NCBI GenBank assembly: GCA_032871835.1
Contig: CM065298.1
Location: 8,233,596 to 8,297,595 of the forward strand
Length of the DNA stretch: 64,000 nt
DNA from: Dipteronia dyeriana
Lineage: Eukaryota > Streptophyta > Magnoliopsida > Sapindales > Sapindaceae
Direction of reading: 5' to 3'
This document shows, piece by piece, positions 11,269 through 22,390 of this stretch. Within the stretch, counting starts at the first letter, position 1; every line of letters starts with the position of its first letter. The notes below the pieces were generated by a model. That model was given only the letters and a program-made list of their open reading frames with translations. It ran no database searches and was not told the DNA's origin. The position numbers were made by a program, and so were the translations under genes.

Positions 11269-12963
11269 TGTAACACCCAATGTCTTTCAGGCCCAATTTG
11301 AAAAAAAAAATGTGATACGCGTGAAGCAGAAAAGGCATCAAGTGAGTAAGCCAAGTGAAATGCATGGCTGACAAGCAGCTGTGAGCTTGATTTATTAGCT
11401 CACAACTTCAGCTGTGTCCTTCCATAAGTATATATATATATATATATATGAGGATAAATGTTGTGAGAGCGAGAAAGCAGTAGAATCAAGCAGAAGAAAG
11501 GAAAAAGAAGAAAAGAGAAAAATCAGTGAAGCTCTCGTGATTATAGATTTCAGTTGATTCTTCTTTGATATCCAGTTTCTAATTGGATCTCGTGATTGAT
11601 AGGGAAAGAAGACGAAGGGAACCTAGCATACTCAGTCTGAGATAAGCTTGACATCTAAGTTGTGAGTGAATTAAGTTTCAGTTTTGTTTTTAACTCAAGT
11701 TTAAAGTTTTATGCTTTAATTGCTGCAAATAATTTTAAGCTTTTTATTGTTTTTTATGATTGATGGTGAGTATATAGAGAACCAAAAATATATATTTATG
11801 CTTATATTAGCACTTAGAAACAGTATATTATTTTTATGAATTATCAAGAAGAGATTATGATTTCTATAAAAGCACCATGTACCCTTCCCCAGTTATGATT
11901 ATGGTTGGCTTTTGGGGCCGTTCTACACATGTGTATGTCATAAGTCGCTCTGCATGTGCTTGACCAGAGAAAGAGTAATAGAGTCCCTCTGCACTTGTAT
12001 GACCAGAGAGTCGCTCTGCCCGAGCATGACCAGAAGTTATTCATGACTCTGCGTTTGCCCGAAGTATTTTGGCTTACGTATTGAGGATATCCCCGGTACG
12101 AATTGGGTGCAGATTAAGATTTTATAAAGTATTTATTCTTGTTCAGCAAAGAGAAGCATTCAGTTTATTCAGCACGAAAGTAGATATATTATTATATACC
12201 ATGTATTACTGAATGCTTATAGTAAAGTGGGTTAGAAAAGTGTTTTTAAAAGTTTTCATTCACTCACTGGGTGTTAGCTCTCATCCTTTCACTCTTAAAT
12301 ATTTATCCAGGTAGCTGCTCGGTTGTGCGGACTCAGAAGTTTTAAGGTGGGCCACTCGATGACATCAAGAAGCATAAAAATCATGCATTTTAATTTTTCT
12401 GTGTATATTTAGAAATGTGAGGTCGGCATGGTCGGGACGATAGGTATGGTCGGGATGGTAGGCATAGTCGGGGCGGTAGGCATAGTCGGGACGATAGGCA
12501 TGTTCGGGATGGTAGGCATGGTCAGAACTTGGTCGGATTTCTACCCGGTCTGTTCAGCCTACTCGTCCCACTTGACCTACTCAGCCCACATAGCCTATTC
12601 GGTCTACTAGGCCTACTCGGATTTATTACTCGGCCTGTTCGGTTTCTCACTCGGGATGATTGGTTACTTAGTTTTTAAAGTGGTCAGTTTTTGGTCCAAA
12701 CGGTCATTTTTGATAAACTTTTTGTAACGAACGAAAATATATAAAGGAATTGCAATTATATACATTTTGTACTCTCCAATATTCTCCTTACATTTTATTT
12801 GATTAATATCAAGTATTTCTTATGAAAATCTCTACAGAAAGTTTTTTTATCATGCTAGTAAATGTACGCCCATAGGGTTTCTCTTGTACTCAAGAGAGGA
12901 GTCGGGGCAGCCCACAGGGCCTCCCTCGTACTCAAGAGAGAGGAGTTGGGGTGGGTCATGTCA
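11269..12963 (+). mobile_element. Gypsy element 2 5' LTR
   Basis: TGTAACACCC to CATGTCA, 1695 bp. It holds a TA-rich tract after CCATAAG (11426-11450), 39-bp type repeats around 11930-12030 whose CACGTG cores have decayed (CACTTG, CATGTG), a TTTATAAAG at about 12121, 18-bp GTCGGGACGGTAGGCAT-type repeats at 12421-12520, ACTCGGCC-type repeats at 12540-12640, and a doubled U5 end motif. Confidence 0.93.
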
Positions 12964-12966
12964 ACT

Positions 12967-12979
12967 TGATATCAGAGCT
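12967..12979 (+). promoter_or_regulatory. Primer binding site (initiator Met tRNA type)
   Basis: TGATATCAGAGCT starting four bases after the LTR matches the common plant TGGTATCAGAGC with one G-to-A change. Confidence 0.8.
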
Positions 12980-13063
12980 CATGGTTTATAATTCCTTAGA
13001 CCACAGAATAATTGTTTGCATTTAGTTTCATGCATTTAAGCATAACTTTGATTTTGTAACAGC

Positions 13064-16000
13064 ATCAGGCGTCGAGTTGGCCGCCTACGCACAAGACCGG
13101 TAGCTGACCTTGGAGAGAGGAGTGGTAACTAAGTTGAAAACGAGATAGAATCACACCCTCAACCACCTATAGCTCAACCTCATGTACCAGAACCTAGGGA
13201 GGAACCAATGGACAGAATTGCAGAACTGTTGACTGCCATGGTTCAGCACCAAACGCGAATGCTAGAGAATTCTATTGAGCGTGCACGAAAATTGGGAGCT
13301 ACGAATTTTAATGGAACAGGAGATCCAGATAGTGCTAGTTCTTGGTTGAATGAGTTGGAACGGGTAATTGAAGTGATGAGGTGCACAGATGAGCAAAAGG
13401 TCTCTTTTGCTACGTTTTTGCTAAAAGAGAAAGCATATGATTGGTGGGCCTCAGTTCAACGAAGAAATCCTGAAGGAATTACTTAGGAGGATTTCAAGAA
13501 ACAGTTTAATGATCATTATTATCCCCGTTTCTATCCAGATTTGAAAAGAGCTGAATTTTTCAAACTAGTGCAGGGATCTATGACGGTAGAAGAGTATGAG
13601 AAGAAATTTGCAGAACTTTCGAGGGTTGCTCCGTATGTAGTCGCTGATAAAGAGAATAAGCGTAGAAAATTTGAAGATGGACTTAGATCAGAAATTAAGA
13701 CAATAGTGACTACTTCGGGACATGTTGAGTTTGGTAAGTTGTTTGAAGCTGCATTGAGAGTGGAGAGAGGCCTTAATGACTCTCGCAGATTTGAACAACA
13801 GAAGCAAAAGTGCAGTAACTGGTCAGCAGGGTGCTCTTATAACAAATGCCTAAGGCAATAGGCAGTTTTTAAGGTCAGACTAGTAACTATCAACAGAGTC
13901 GTGGACCTAGTTCTATCCAAGCCTCAGTACAACAACCAATGGGTAGTCGTCAACAAAGTGTTAGTATGGGTAGAGGTTGGCGTCCTCTATGTAAGACTTG
14001 TGGAAAGAACCATGATGATGAGTGTTATTTGGGGAGATCAGGTTGTTATCAATGTGGGAAACCTAGACATTTAAAAAGAAATTGCCCCGAGTTAGTCCAG
14101 GCAGGCAATGAAGAGAGGAAGATAGGTTTTCAAAAAATGCAAAGTGGCGCTAGTCAGATGCAAGAACAAAGAGGATCCCGAGTAGGAGGATCTACAACTA
14201 CAGGGAAAACCCAAGCTAGCGCAGCAGGGGTTGGATGCAACCAACAGAGAGGTCAGTCGGGTAGACCTCGTACTCAGGCAAGGGTTTTTGCTATGACTCA
14301 GCAAGATGCCGAGACCACTCCAGATGTCGTTACAGGTATGTTAACAATTTTTGGCCACGATGCTCATGTTCTCATTGATCCTGGATCTACTCATTCATTT
14401 GTATCTCGATCTTTTATGGTGTATGAGGATGTAGAATTAAGACCACTAGATTCTAGTATGGTAGTGGCTACACCTACTGGTGAATCTTTATTGGCTGAGA
14501 ATATATATAGAAACAGTAAGGTCATAGTCGGTAAGCATGAGCTACATGTTAATTTGATCCCGCTTGATATACGTGATTTTGATGTTATTTTGGGAATCGA
14601 TTGGCTGGCTATACACCATGCTACTGTAGATTGTTTTCGAAAAGAGGTAAAATTTATACTTCAAGGAGAATCGGATGTTATTTTCTGTGGTGAACGTCGG
14701 ATTCTTCCTTCTTGTGTTATATCTGCTATTACTGTCAGGAGGTTGCTCAAGAAACAATGTTCAGCTTATCTGGCTTATGTAATTGATACTTGGGATAGTG
14801 AGGTAAAACTAGAAGATATATCGGTGGTAAGGAAATTTCCAGATGTATTTCCTGAAGATATTCATGGATTACCACCAGATAGAGACATTGAGTTTGTGAT
14901 AGATTTGGTCCCAGGCACAACTCCGATTTCTATTCCACCTTATAGAATTGCTCCAACAGAATTGAAAGAATTGAAGATTCAATTAGAATAATTGGTGAAC
15001 AAGAATTTTATTAAACCTAGTGTGTCACCATGGGGAGCGCCAGTTCTGTTTGTTAAGAAGAAAGATGGAACGTTACGTTTATGCATCGATTACCGGCAAT
15101 TGAATAAAGCAACGATGCGTAATAGATACCCACTTCCACGTATTGATGACGTATTCGATCAGCTTCAGGGAGCAAAGGTATTCTCCAAAATAGATTTGCG
15201 AACAGGTTATCACCAATTGAGGATTAGAAACTGTGATATACCAAAGACCGCTTTCAGAACTCGTTTTGGGCATTATGAGTTTCTAGTTATGCCATTTGGA
15301 TTAACAAATGCTCTAGCAGCTTTTATGGATTTAATGAATAGGGTATTTCATCCTTATCTAGAAAAATTTGTTATCGTGTTCATTGATGACATTTTGATCT
15401 ATTCTAAGGATGATGTGGAGCATACAGAGCATTTAGAGATTATTCTACAAGCCTTGAGAGAGAATCAACTTTATGCCAAATTTAGCAAGTGTCAATTCTG
15501 GCTCGATAGAGTTACATTTTTGGGTCATGTGATTTCTTGTGATGGTATTTATGTTGATCCTCAAAAAGTTGAAGCTATAGTGAATTGGGAATGACCAGTT
15601 AGTGTGACTAGAATTAGAAGTTTCTTGGGTTTAGCAAGTTACTATCGAAGATTTGTAGAGGGATTTTCTAAAATAGCTTCACCATTAACAAGATTAACTC
15701 AGAAGGATGTGAAGTTTGAGTGGTCTAAAGCTTGTGAAAAGAGTTTTCAAGAACTCAATGAGAGATTGACTTCTGCTCCAATACTTGCTCTTCCAACCGG
15801 AAGCGATGGATTTATGGTTTACAGTGATGCATCTAAACATGGTTTGGGTTGCGTTTTGATGCAACATAGGAAAGTGATAGCTTATGCATCAAGACAATTA
15901 AAGAAGCATGAACAGAATTACCCAACCCATGATCTAGAGCTTGCTGCAGTGGTTTTAGCATTAAAAATTTGGAGGCATTACTTATACGGGGTCACTTGTC

Positions 16001-17740
16001 AGATTTATACAGATCATAAAAGCTTGCAGTATCTTTTCACTCAGAAGGAACTAAATTTGAGACAAAGAAGATGGATTGAGTTGATTAAAGATTATGACTG
16101 TACCATTGAATATCATCCTGGTAAGGCAAATGTGGTGGCAGATGCACTCAGTAGAAAGTCTTCAATCTATGGCTCATTTTAGGATGAATTGGAAGGTAAA
16201 TCATCTTCAGCTTCCATTATTAGCTGAATTTAGAATGTTGAGAGTTAAGCTAGAAACGCGAGATTGTGGAGCATTACTGGCTACCTTTCAGGTTAGACCT
16301 ATTTTGATTGATCGTATACGGGAATTGCAAACTCAAGATTCTTATTTAGTTAAATTGAAGGAAGAAGTACAGAAAAGTTTACGAGCTGATTTTATAGTGA
16401 GAAGTGATGGTACATTTGTTCTAGGTAACAGAATGTGTGTACCAAACATTAAGGAACTCAAGAATGAAATTTTAGAGGAAGCTCCCTCTTCAGCTTATGC
16501 AATGCATCCAGGAAGTACTAAGCTGTATTGTACTTTGAAATAGCATTACTGGTGGCAAGGTATGAAAAGAGAGATAGCAGAATTCGTCTCTAAATGTTTG
16601 ATTTGTCAGCAAGTCAAAGTAGAACATCAGAAACCAGTAGGACTATCACAACCACTTTCTATTCCCGAATGGAAATGGGAACTTGTTACCATGGATTTTG
16701 TGGTAGGACTCCCTCGTAGTCAAAGTGGTCACGACAGTATATGGGTGATCGTTGACCGACTTACAAAGTCTGCACACTTTCTGCCAATCGGTATTACTTA
16801 TTCTCTTGACAGATTAGCCAAAATTTATGTAAATGAAATAGTTCGTCTTCATGGCGCACCAGTATCCATAGTGTTAGATAGAGATCCTCGGTTTACATAT
16901 AGATTTTGGCCTAGTTTACAAGAAGATTTGGGAACTAGATTGCATTTTAGTACTGCTTTTCACCCGCAGGCTGATGGTCAATCGGAACGTACTATTCAGA
17001 CATTAGAGGATATGCTTCGAGCTTGTGTAATGGATTTCAAAGGTAGTTGGGATGTACATATACCTTTGATAGAATTTGCCTACAATAACAGTTATCAGGC
17101 TAGCATCGAAATGACACCGTATGAAGCTCTGTATGGAAGAAAATGCAGAACACCGGTGTGTTGGGATGAAGTGGGCGAGAGAAAGTTGTTCGGTCCAGAA
17201 CTTGTTCAAGTCACAACAGAAAAGATCAAAATAATCAGAGACAGATTAAAGGTTGCTCAAGATAGGCAGAAAAGCTACACAGATAAGCGGAGAAGGGGAC
17301 TTGAATTTAATATAGGTGACTATGTGTTCCTATGAATTTCGCCTTGGAAAGGTATACTTCGATTTGGAAGACGTGGTAAGTTAAGTCCACGATACATTGG
17401 TCCGTATGAGATCATTGCCAGAGTAGGAGCAGTGGCATACCGTTTAGCTTTACCTTCCGAGCTTTCAAGAATTCATGATGTATTTCATGTTTCTATGCTT
17501 CGAAAATATACAGTCGACCCTACGCATGTTTTAAGCAAGCAACCAGTGAAGTTAAGAGAATATTTAACTTATGAAGAGGAACCTATTGAGATTCTAGATA
17601 GAAGGGAACAAGTATTACGTACAAAGGTCATTCCTCTTGTAAAAGTGTTAAAGAGAAATCATGCAGTGGAAGAGGCGACTTGGGAACATGAAGATCAGAT
17701 GCGGACTTAGTATCCCCATATGTTTCGGCTAAGTAAGTAA
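13064..17740 (+). pseudogene. Gypsy element 2 gag-pol
   Basis: Polyprotein for particle assembly, reverse transcription and integration. The start ATG seen in element 4 is AGG here (about 13064), a TAA follows about 50 bp on, and TAG interrupts gag at 13484-13486. Order: retrotransposon gag core (13290-13800), CCHC zinc knuckle CYQCGKPRHLKRNC (14044-14085), aspartic protease LIDPGSTHSF (about 14372), reverse transcriptase (about 15000-15580) with FIDDILIYS, RNase H with [13 protein letters not shown] (about 15820), integrase HHCC (HPGSTKLY ... CLICQQV, about 16505-16615), core Asp in TMDFVVGLP, Asp in LDRDPRF, Glu in SERTIQT, and the C-terminal RREQVLRTK and ATWEHEDQM, ending TAA 17738-17740. 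Other stops lie at 14991, 15594, 16543 and 17335. The tail motif is typical of the Tekay/Del chromovirus clade. Confidence 0.92.
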
Positions 17741-17763
17741 ATTTTGAGGACGAAATTCTTATA

Positions 17764-17776
17764 TGGAGGGGTGAAT
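17764..17776 (+). promoter_or_regulatory. Polypurine tract of gypsy element 2
   Basis: GGAGGGGTGAAT immediately before the 3' LTR, the usual site for second-strand priming. The same motif precedes the other 3' LTRs of the family. Confidence 0.7.
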
Positions 17777-19497
17777 TGTAACACCCAATGTCTTTCAGGC
17801 CCAATAAAAAGGCCTAATTTGAAAAAAAAAAGGATAAGCGTGAAGCAGAAAAGGCATCAAGTGAGTAAGCCAAGTGAAATGCATGGCTGACAGGCAGCTG
17901 TGGGCTTGGTTAATTAGCTCACAACTTCAGCTGTGTTCTTCCATAAGTATATATATATGAGGATAAATGTTGTGAGAGCTAGAAAGCAGTAGAATCAAGC
18001 AGAAGAAAAGAGAAAAGTCAGTGAAGCTCTCGTGATTACAGATTTCAGTTGATTCTTTTTTGATATCCAGTTTCTAATTGGATCTCGTGATTGATAGGAA
18101 AACAAGACGAAGGGAACCTAGCATACTCAGTCTGAGATTAGCTTGACATCTAAGTTGTGAGTGAATAAAGTTTCAGTTTTGTTTTTAACTCAAGATTATA
18201 GTTTTTTGCTTTAATTGCTGCAAATCATTTTAAGCTTTTTATTGCTTTTTATGATTGATGGTGAGTATACAGAGAACCAAAAATATATATTTATGCTTAT
18301 ATTAGCATTTAGAAACAGTATATTATTTTTACGAATTATCAAGAAGAGATTATGATTTCTATAAAAGCACCATGTACCCTTCCCCAGTTATGATTATGGT
18401 TGGATTTTGGGGCCGTTCTACACATGTGTATGTCATGAGTTTCTCTGCATGTGCATGACCAGAGAAAGAGTAATAGAGTCGCTCTGCACTTGTATGACCA
18501 GAGAGTCGCTCTGCCCGAGCATTACCAGAGAAAGAGTAATTGAGTCGCTCTGTACGGGTATGAACAGAAGTTATTCATGACTCTGCGTTTGCCCGAAGTA
18601 TTTCCGCTTACGTATTGATTATATCCCCGGTACGAATTGGGTGCAGATTAAGATTTTATAAAGTATTTATTCTTGTTCAACAAAGAGAAGCATTCTGTTT
18701 ATTCAGCACGAAAGTAGATATATTATCTTATACCAAGTATTACTGAATGCTTATTGTAAAGTGGGTTAGAAAAGTGTTTTTAAAAGTTTTCATTCACTCA
18801 CTGGGCGTTAGCGCTCATCCTTTCACTCTTAAATATTTATCCAGGTAACTGCTCGGTTGTGATGACTCAACAGTTTTGAGGTGGGCCACTCGATGACATC
18901 AAGAAGCATAAAAATCATGCATTTTAATTTTTCTGTGTATATTTAGAAATGTGAGGTCGGCATGGTCGGGACGATAGGTATGGTCGGGACGGTAGGCATA
19001 GTCGGGACGGTTAGCATGGTCGGGACGGTAGGCATGGTCGGGATGGTAGGCATGGTTAGAACATGGTCGGATTTCTACCTGGTCTGTTCGGCCTACTCGA
19101 CCCACTTGACCAACTCGGCCCATATGGCCTATTCGGTCTACTCGGCCTACTCAGATTTCTTACTCGGCCTGTTGGGTTTCCCACTCGGGATGACTGGTTA
19201 CTTAGTTTTTAAAGTGGTCAGTTTTTGGTCCGAACGGTCATTTTTGATAAACTTTTTGTAACGAACGAAAATATGTAAAGGAATTGCAATTATATACATT
19301 TTGCACTCTCCAATATTCTCCTTACATTTTATTTGATTAATAGCAAGTATTTCCTATGAAAATCTCAGCAGAAAGTCATTTTATCATGCTAGTAAATGTA
19401 GAGCCCATAGGGTTCCCTTGTACTCAAGAGAGGAGTCGGGGCAGCCCACAGGGCCTCCCTCGTACTCATGAGAGAGGAGTCGGGGTGGGTCCTGTCA
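17777..19497 (+). mobile_element. Gypsy element 2 3' LTR
   Basis: TGTAACACCC to CCTGTCA, 1721 bp. It differs from the 5' LTR mainly in repeat copy number: an extra 39-bp type unit near 18500-18550, and about six 18-bp units at 18957-19066. Confidence 0.93.
18957..19160 (+). repeat. 18-bp GTCGGGACGGTAGGCATG array followed by ACTCGGCC array
   Basis: About six 18-bp units from 18957, then 9-18-bp CTACTCGGCC/CACTTGACC units from about 19085. The same pair is present in every LTR of the family with different copy numbers (for example 37709-37860, rev 44920-45110, rev 51140-51370, rev 56810-56960). Confidence 0.85.
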
Positions 19498-19797
19498 ATA
19501 TTTTTCATAACTTTATATCTAACCTTCATGACCTTTCTAATTTTTGTAAATTCTGTTGTACAGAAGGCAATGATACATTTCTCGGATGCAAGTATAACAA
19601 CATATAGTTTAGGGATTATCGATGACACCTGAATTATGCAATAATTAATACAATGCATACAAGAATAACTTACTACAACTCTAAAACCAAATAGTGTAGA
19701 TGCAACCATACTTTCGATTTTCCATCAGAGAATAGACGCCTCTTAGAAATGGGGAATATTCTCCCGAAAATGTGCTTCTATTTCTCTCCATAGAGCA

Positions 19798-20052
19798 TCA
19801 TATCTCCTTCAGAACATGAGCGCCAATCCCATCATTGTCATCGCTGGTTTGATAATCATCAACTGCATCCTCATAACCAAGGTCTTGTTCCTCTTCACTT
19901 GTATGTAAACCAAGAGCCAATTCCTCCCTCTTCTTTTCAGTTAATGGCTCACAAATGTATTTGAGGTTCAATGATTTGAAGTAATCTGTTCCATTTTCAT
20001 ACGTTTTAACTTCCCAAGGGAATAAATTCATTTGCATATCAGGAACAAACAC
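19798..20052 (-). pseudogene. Unassigned acidic segment of MULE-A gene
   Basis: Open for 84 codons, with PLTEKKREELALGLH followed by a Glu/Asp-rich stretch. It sits downstream of the DUF1985 exon and just beside the gypsy element 2 insertion. It is probably part of the same gene, since such genes carry charged linkers between DUF1985 and the protease, but no domain is recognisable. Confidence 0.4.
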
Positions 20053-20509
20053 TTGTTAGAGAATTTCTACAAATAATTAACTTAAAACAATGAGTCATTC
20101 AGTACACACCGATGCAATGATTTGGATTCAATATCTGAAATCCTTACAGTAAATTCCCATTTAGTGAACTGAGGATAACCCGTACCAATTCTCTTTCCCA
20201 CGTTATTATCAAGACGAATTATCAATCAATATTTATACAATTTAAACTAACGAATATCAATCCATGGCCCATTCTTATACAATTTAAACTAACAAATATC
20301 AATCAATATTTTTCAATCCAACAAAGTATGAAACGAGAAACACTAAAACAATGTTTGATAACATGCTCAATTTTTCTAAAACTTACCTGAAGTATTAGAG
20401 GGAATCCAGACAAATTGTAGGTGTAATGCTTTGATTTATTTTTCTTATTCTCTTCTCTCCCCTTCTCTTTCCCTTTCCCTATCTATTTTTTCTTTGTTTC
20501 ACCTCTTAG

Positions 20510-21182
20510 TTAGGACAGCCTTTTGTTCAGTACACCCTTAAAAAATGTAATATAATGCTGAAGATGTATGAACCCTGGAAACTTTTTGAATTCTTCTTCG
20601 TTTTTAACTAATGAGAATAACCACCCAGAGATGGCTATGGTCCGTTCATCATCAGTGCTAAAGAATTGGCTCACCATATATATACTCAACATCTTGTATG
20701 GATCTTGACTTTGTTCGGAAGTCATTTTGCTCAATATGGTGTACAATACCTCTGCAGTTGGCCTTTTCCTTTTGAAAATTCTGCTAAGCATCGAATCCTT
20801 TAGAACTTCGTTGTTGTTAGCAAAACCTTCGGCCATCTGTTCTATTTTCAAGCTGCTGTATTAAAAAAAATTCTTCTTGGCCGAACCGAGCTTTCGACTT
20901 CCCAAACCCAAACCATATCTCATATTCTCTCTGTTCTTTCGGGTGAATGATTTATCTTTTAAAAATATTGTGTATCAGCTGTACATACAGTGTCAATGGT
21001 TCATTTAACTCCAAATACATGCCGAAGGGGCCCTCATTGAATTTTTCCTCCAACCCAAATTTGTTTAGCACTGACTTCAACTCTATAATCATACACTTTT
21101 TGTTTCCGCTGTTAAATCTAACGGAAACCTAACTCTCATGGTCTGGGAACCACCATAATTCTGCATTCGCATTTTTCGGCAT
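20510..21182 (-). pseudogene. DUF1985 domain remnant (MULE-A)
   Basis: The exon opens ATGCCG directly at a 3' splice site (CATTGCTTAG). Reading through stops gives FGMYLELNEPL, then HNIFKR, YEIWFGFGKSKARFGQEEF and, in the open part (20851-20510), AEVLYTILSKM and FSTDDERTIAISGWLFSLV with EEEFKKFP. The order W-F...RF...EF followed by a hydrophobic helix and FxKFP is that of DUF1985, an uncharacterised domain found with Ulp1-like proteases in plant transposons. Assignment rests on this pattern and on the same layout in MULE-B. Confidence 0.75.
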
Positions 21183-21208
21183 CTAAGCAATGAAAACAAA
21201 AATAAAAT

Positions 21209-21495
21209 ACCAGTTCTAGGCTTACAAAAATATCTCTTAGGCTCAAATTTATGAATGTATCATTAGTCTCAGGCTCAACAACAGTACTAGGCTTAAGAAA
21301 ACATTCATATACTCATAGGCTATGAATACATCAGTCTCAGGCTTATGAAAATAAGTTCTAGGCTTAAAATCAAAAATGTTACATCATACCCAGGGTCAAC
21401 ATCAGTACTAGACATTCATAGCAAAAACATCAATCTCATACTGAAAATTATGATTGTATCATTAGTTTTAGGCTCTAAATCACTATTAGGTTTAT
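21209..21495 (-). repeat. Degenerate minisatellite (TAGGCTTA type) in intron before DUF1985 exon
   Basis: Repeated TAGGCTTA, CAGGCTCA and TAGGCTCA words every 20-35 bp, in an intron that runs from a donor AAAG/GTAATAAT at 21822 to the acceptor before the DUF1985 exon. The core word resembles that of the other MULE-A array at 10488-10700. Confidence 0.65.
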
Positions 21496-22189
21496 CAAAA
21501 AGATTAAGAGAAACATCAGTATTACAAGCATCATCCATCCCTCGACCTATAGTTATGAGATTCGTTCATAGTGTAAACATATGCATTCACCATTACATGC
21601 AACATCAGTTATTTGCTCTATAAACGTTTTTCCTTCCCTCCCAATGTAAATTTCTAGTGTAGTTTACAACAATCAATCAAATAGGAGAACAATCTAATAC
21701 ACAAACAATAACAAACTCCAATATTCATCCCAAAACATAAATAGTAACAGACTCGAATATCATCCCAAAACACAAAGAATAAAAAACTCCAATAAATTAC
21801 AGAAATTTGAAGAAATTATTACCTTTAAATTTGTTTGCGGTTTTTCTAGGGTTTAGGTGCTTCGTTAAATAGCAATGGCGACGGCGATGGCCACGATGTC
21901 AACAATGACGACCAGGACAATGATGAGCTTTTGCTTCTCCTTCCTCGATCTATTTCTCGTTTGTTGTTGTTTGGGATTAGGTATCGTCTAGGGTTTGGTT
22001 GCTTGGTTCTATGCCGATGGCGACAGCGACGATGACAATAATGTTGACAACGACAACGACAAAGACAACGAAGACTTTCTGCTTTGTCCTTCCTCTCACT
22101 TTGGGTTATGGTTGTTCTTGCTGTAGGCATAGAGCATGGGACGTTTGAATTAAAATGGTTTTGGTGTTGTTAATTGAAGTTTTGTTTGA

Positions 22190-22390
22190 AATAAGAGGGC
22201 AATTTAGTCATTTTGTGGGAAATCAGATTCAAGAGGGTAATTTAGTCCACTTGATTAGGTTTTATTTGCTCTAAAATTTAAGGAGGGTATTTAGGGGATT
22301 TCAACAACAGAGCCTCTTAAGGGCATACTAGTAAATGGGGTTGGCAAAAAGGGTATATATGTAATTTTTTTTTTCAATAGACTATTTTCT
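22190..22390. repeat. Possible terminal region of MULE-A (TIR-like)
   Basis: G-rich words alternate with ATTTAGTC and TATATGTAATTT: AGGGCAATTTAGTCATTTTG, GAGGGTAATTTAGTCC, GAGGGTATTTAGGGG, AAAGGGTATATATGTAATTT. Subterminal repeats of this style occur at ends of plant MULEs. The partner end lies left of the window, so neither the inverted repeat nor a 9-bp duplication can be tested. Confidence 0.4.

Larger units (their letters stand above)
11269..19497 (+). mobile_element. Gypsy element 2: Tekay-like Ty3/gypsy with both LTRs
   Basis: An 8229-bp element with a 5' LTR, primer site, gag-pol, polypurine tract and 3' LTR, flanked by perfect ATATT duplications (11264-11268 and 19498-19502). The duplication shows that 9231-11268 and 19503 onward were once continuous, which rejoins the MULE-A gene it interrupts. 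Coding frames are broken and the gag start codon is lost, so it cannot move by itself. Confidence 0.95.
9767..21822 (-). pseudogene. DUF1985/Ulp1-like gene remnant of MULE-A, split by gypsy element 2
   Basis: Scattered exons of a gene of the kind carried by Ulp1-bearing MULEs, read on the - strand. In gene order: a possible 5' exon ending AAAG at 21823, an intron of 640 bp (21183-21822) holding a minisatellite, the DUF1985 region (21182-20510), a further open segment (20052-19798), the gypsy element 2 insertion, an acidic low-complexity stretch (11205-10740), an exon at about 10405-10132, and a 96-bp exon (9862-9767). A C48 cysteine-protease domain should follow, but no convincing His, Asp or Cys motif was found in 9231-9766, so it is lost or unrecognisable. 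Stops and frameshifts rule out function. It converges on the mudrA remnant at 190-2335. Confidence 0.7.

Noticed and set aside
18957..19160. Regular 18-bp repeats as a CRISPR array
   Set aside because: No spacers between units, eukaryotic LTR context, and the same array in every LTR of the family.
21846..22130. 94-codon Arg/His-rich - strand frame
   Set aside because: GACGACGAC-type simple sequence near the element end, with no domain and no homology to the MULE-B first exon.
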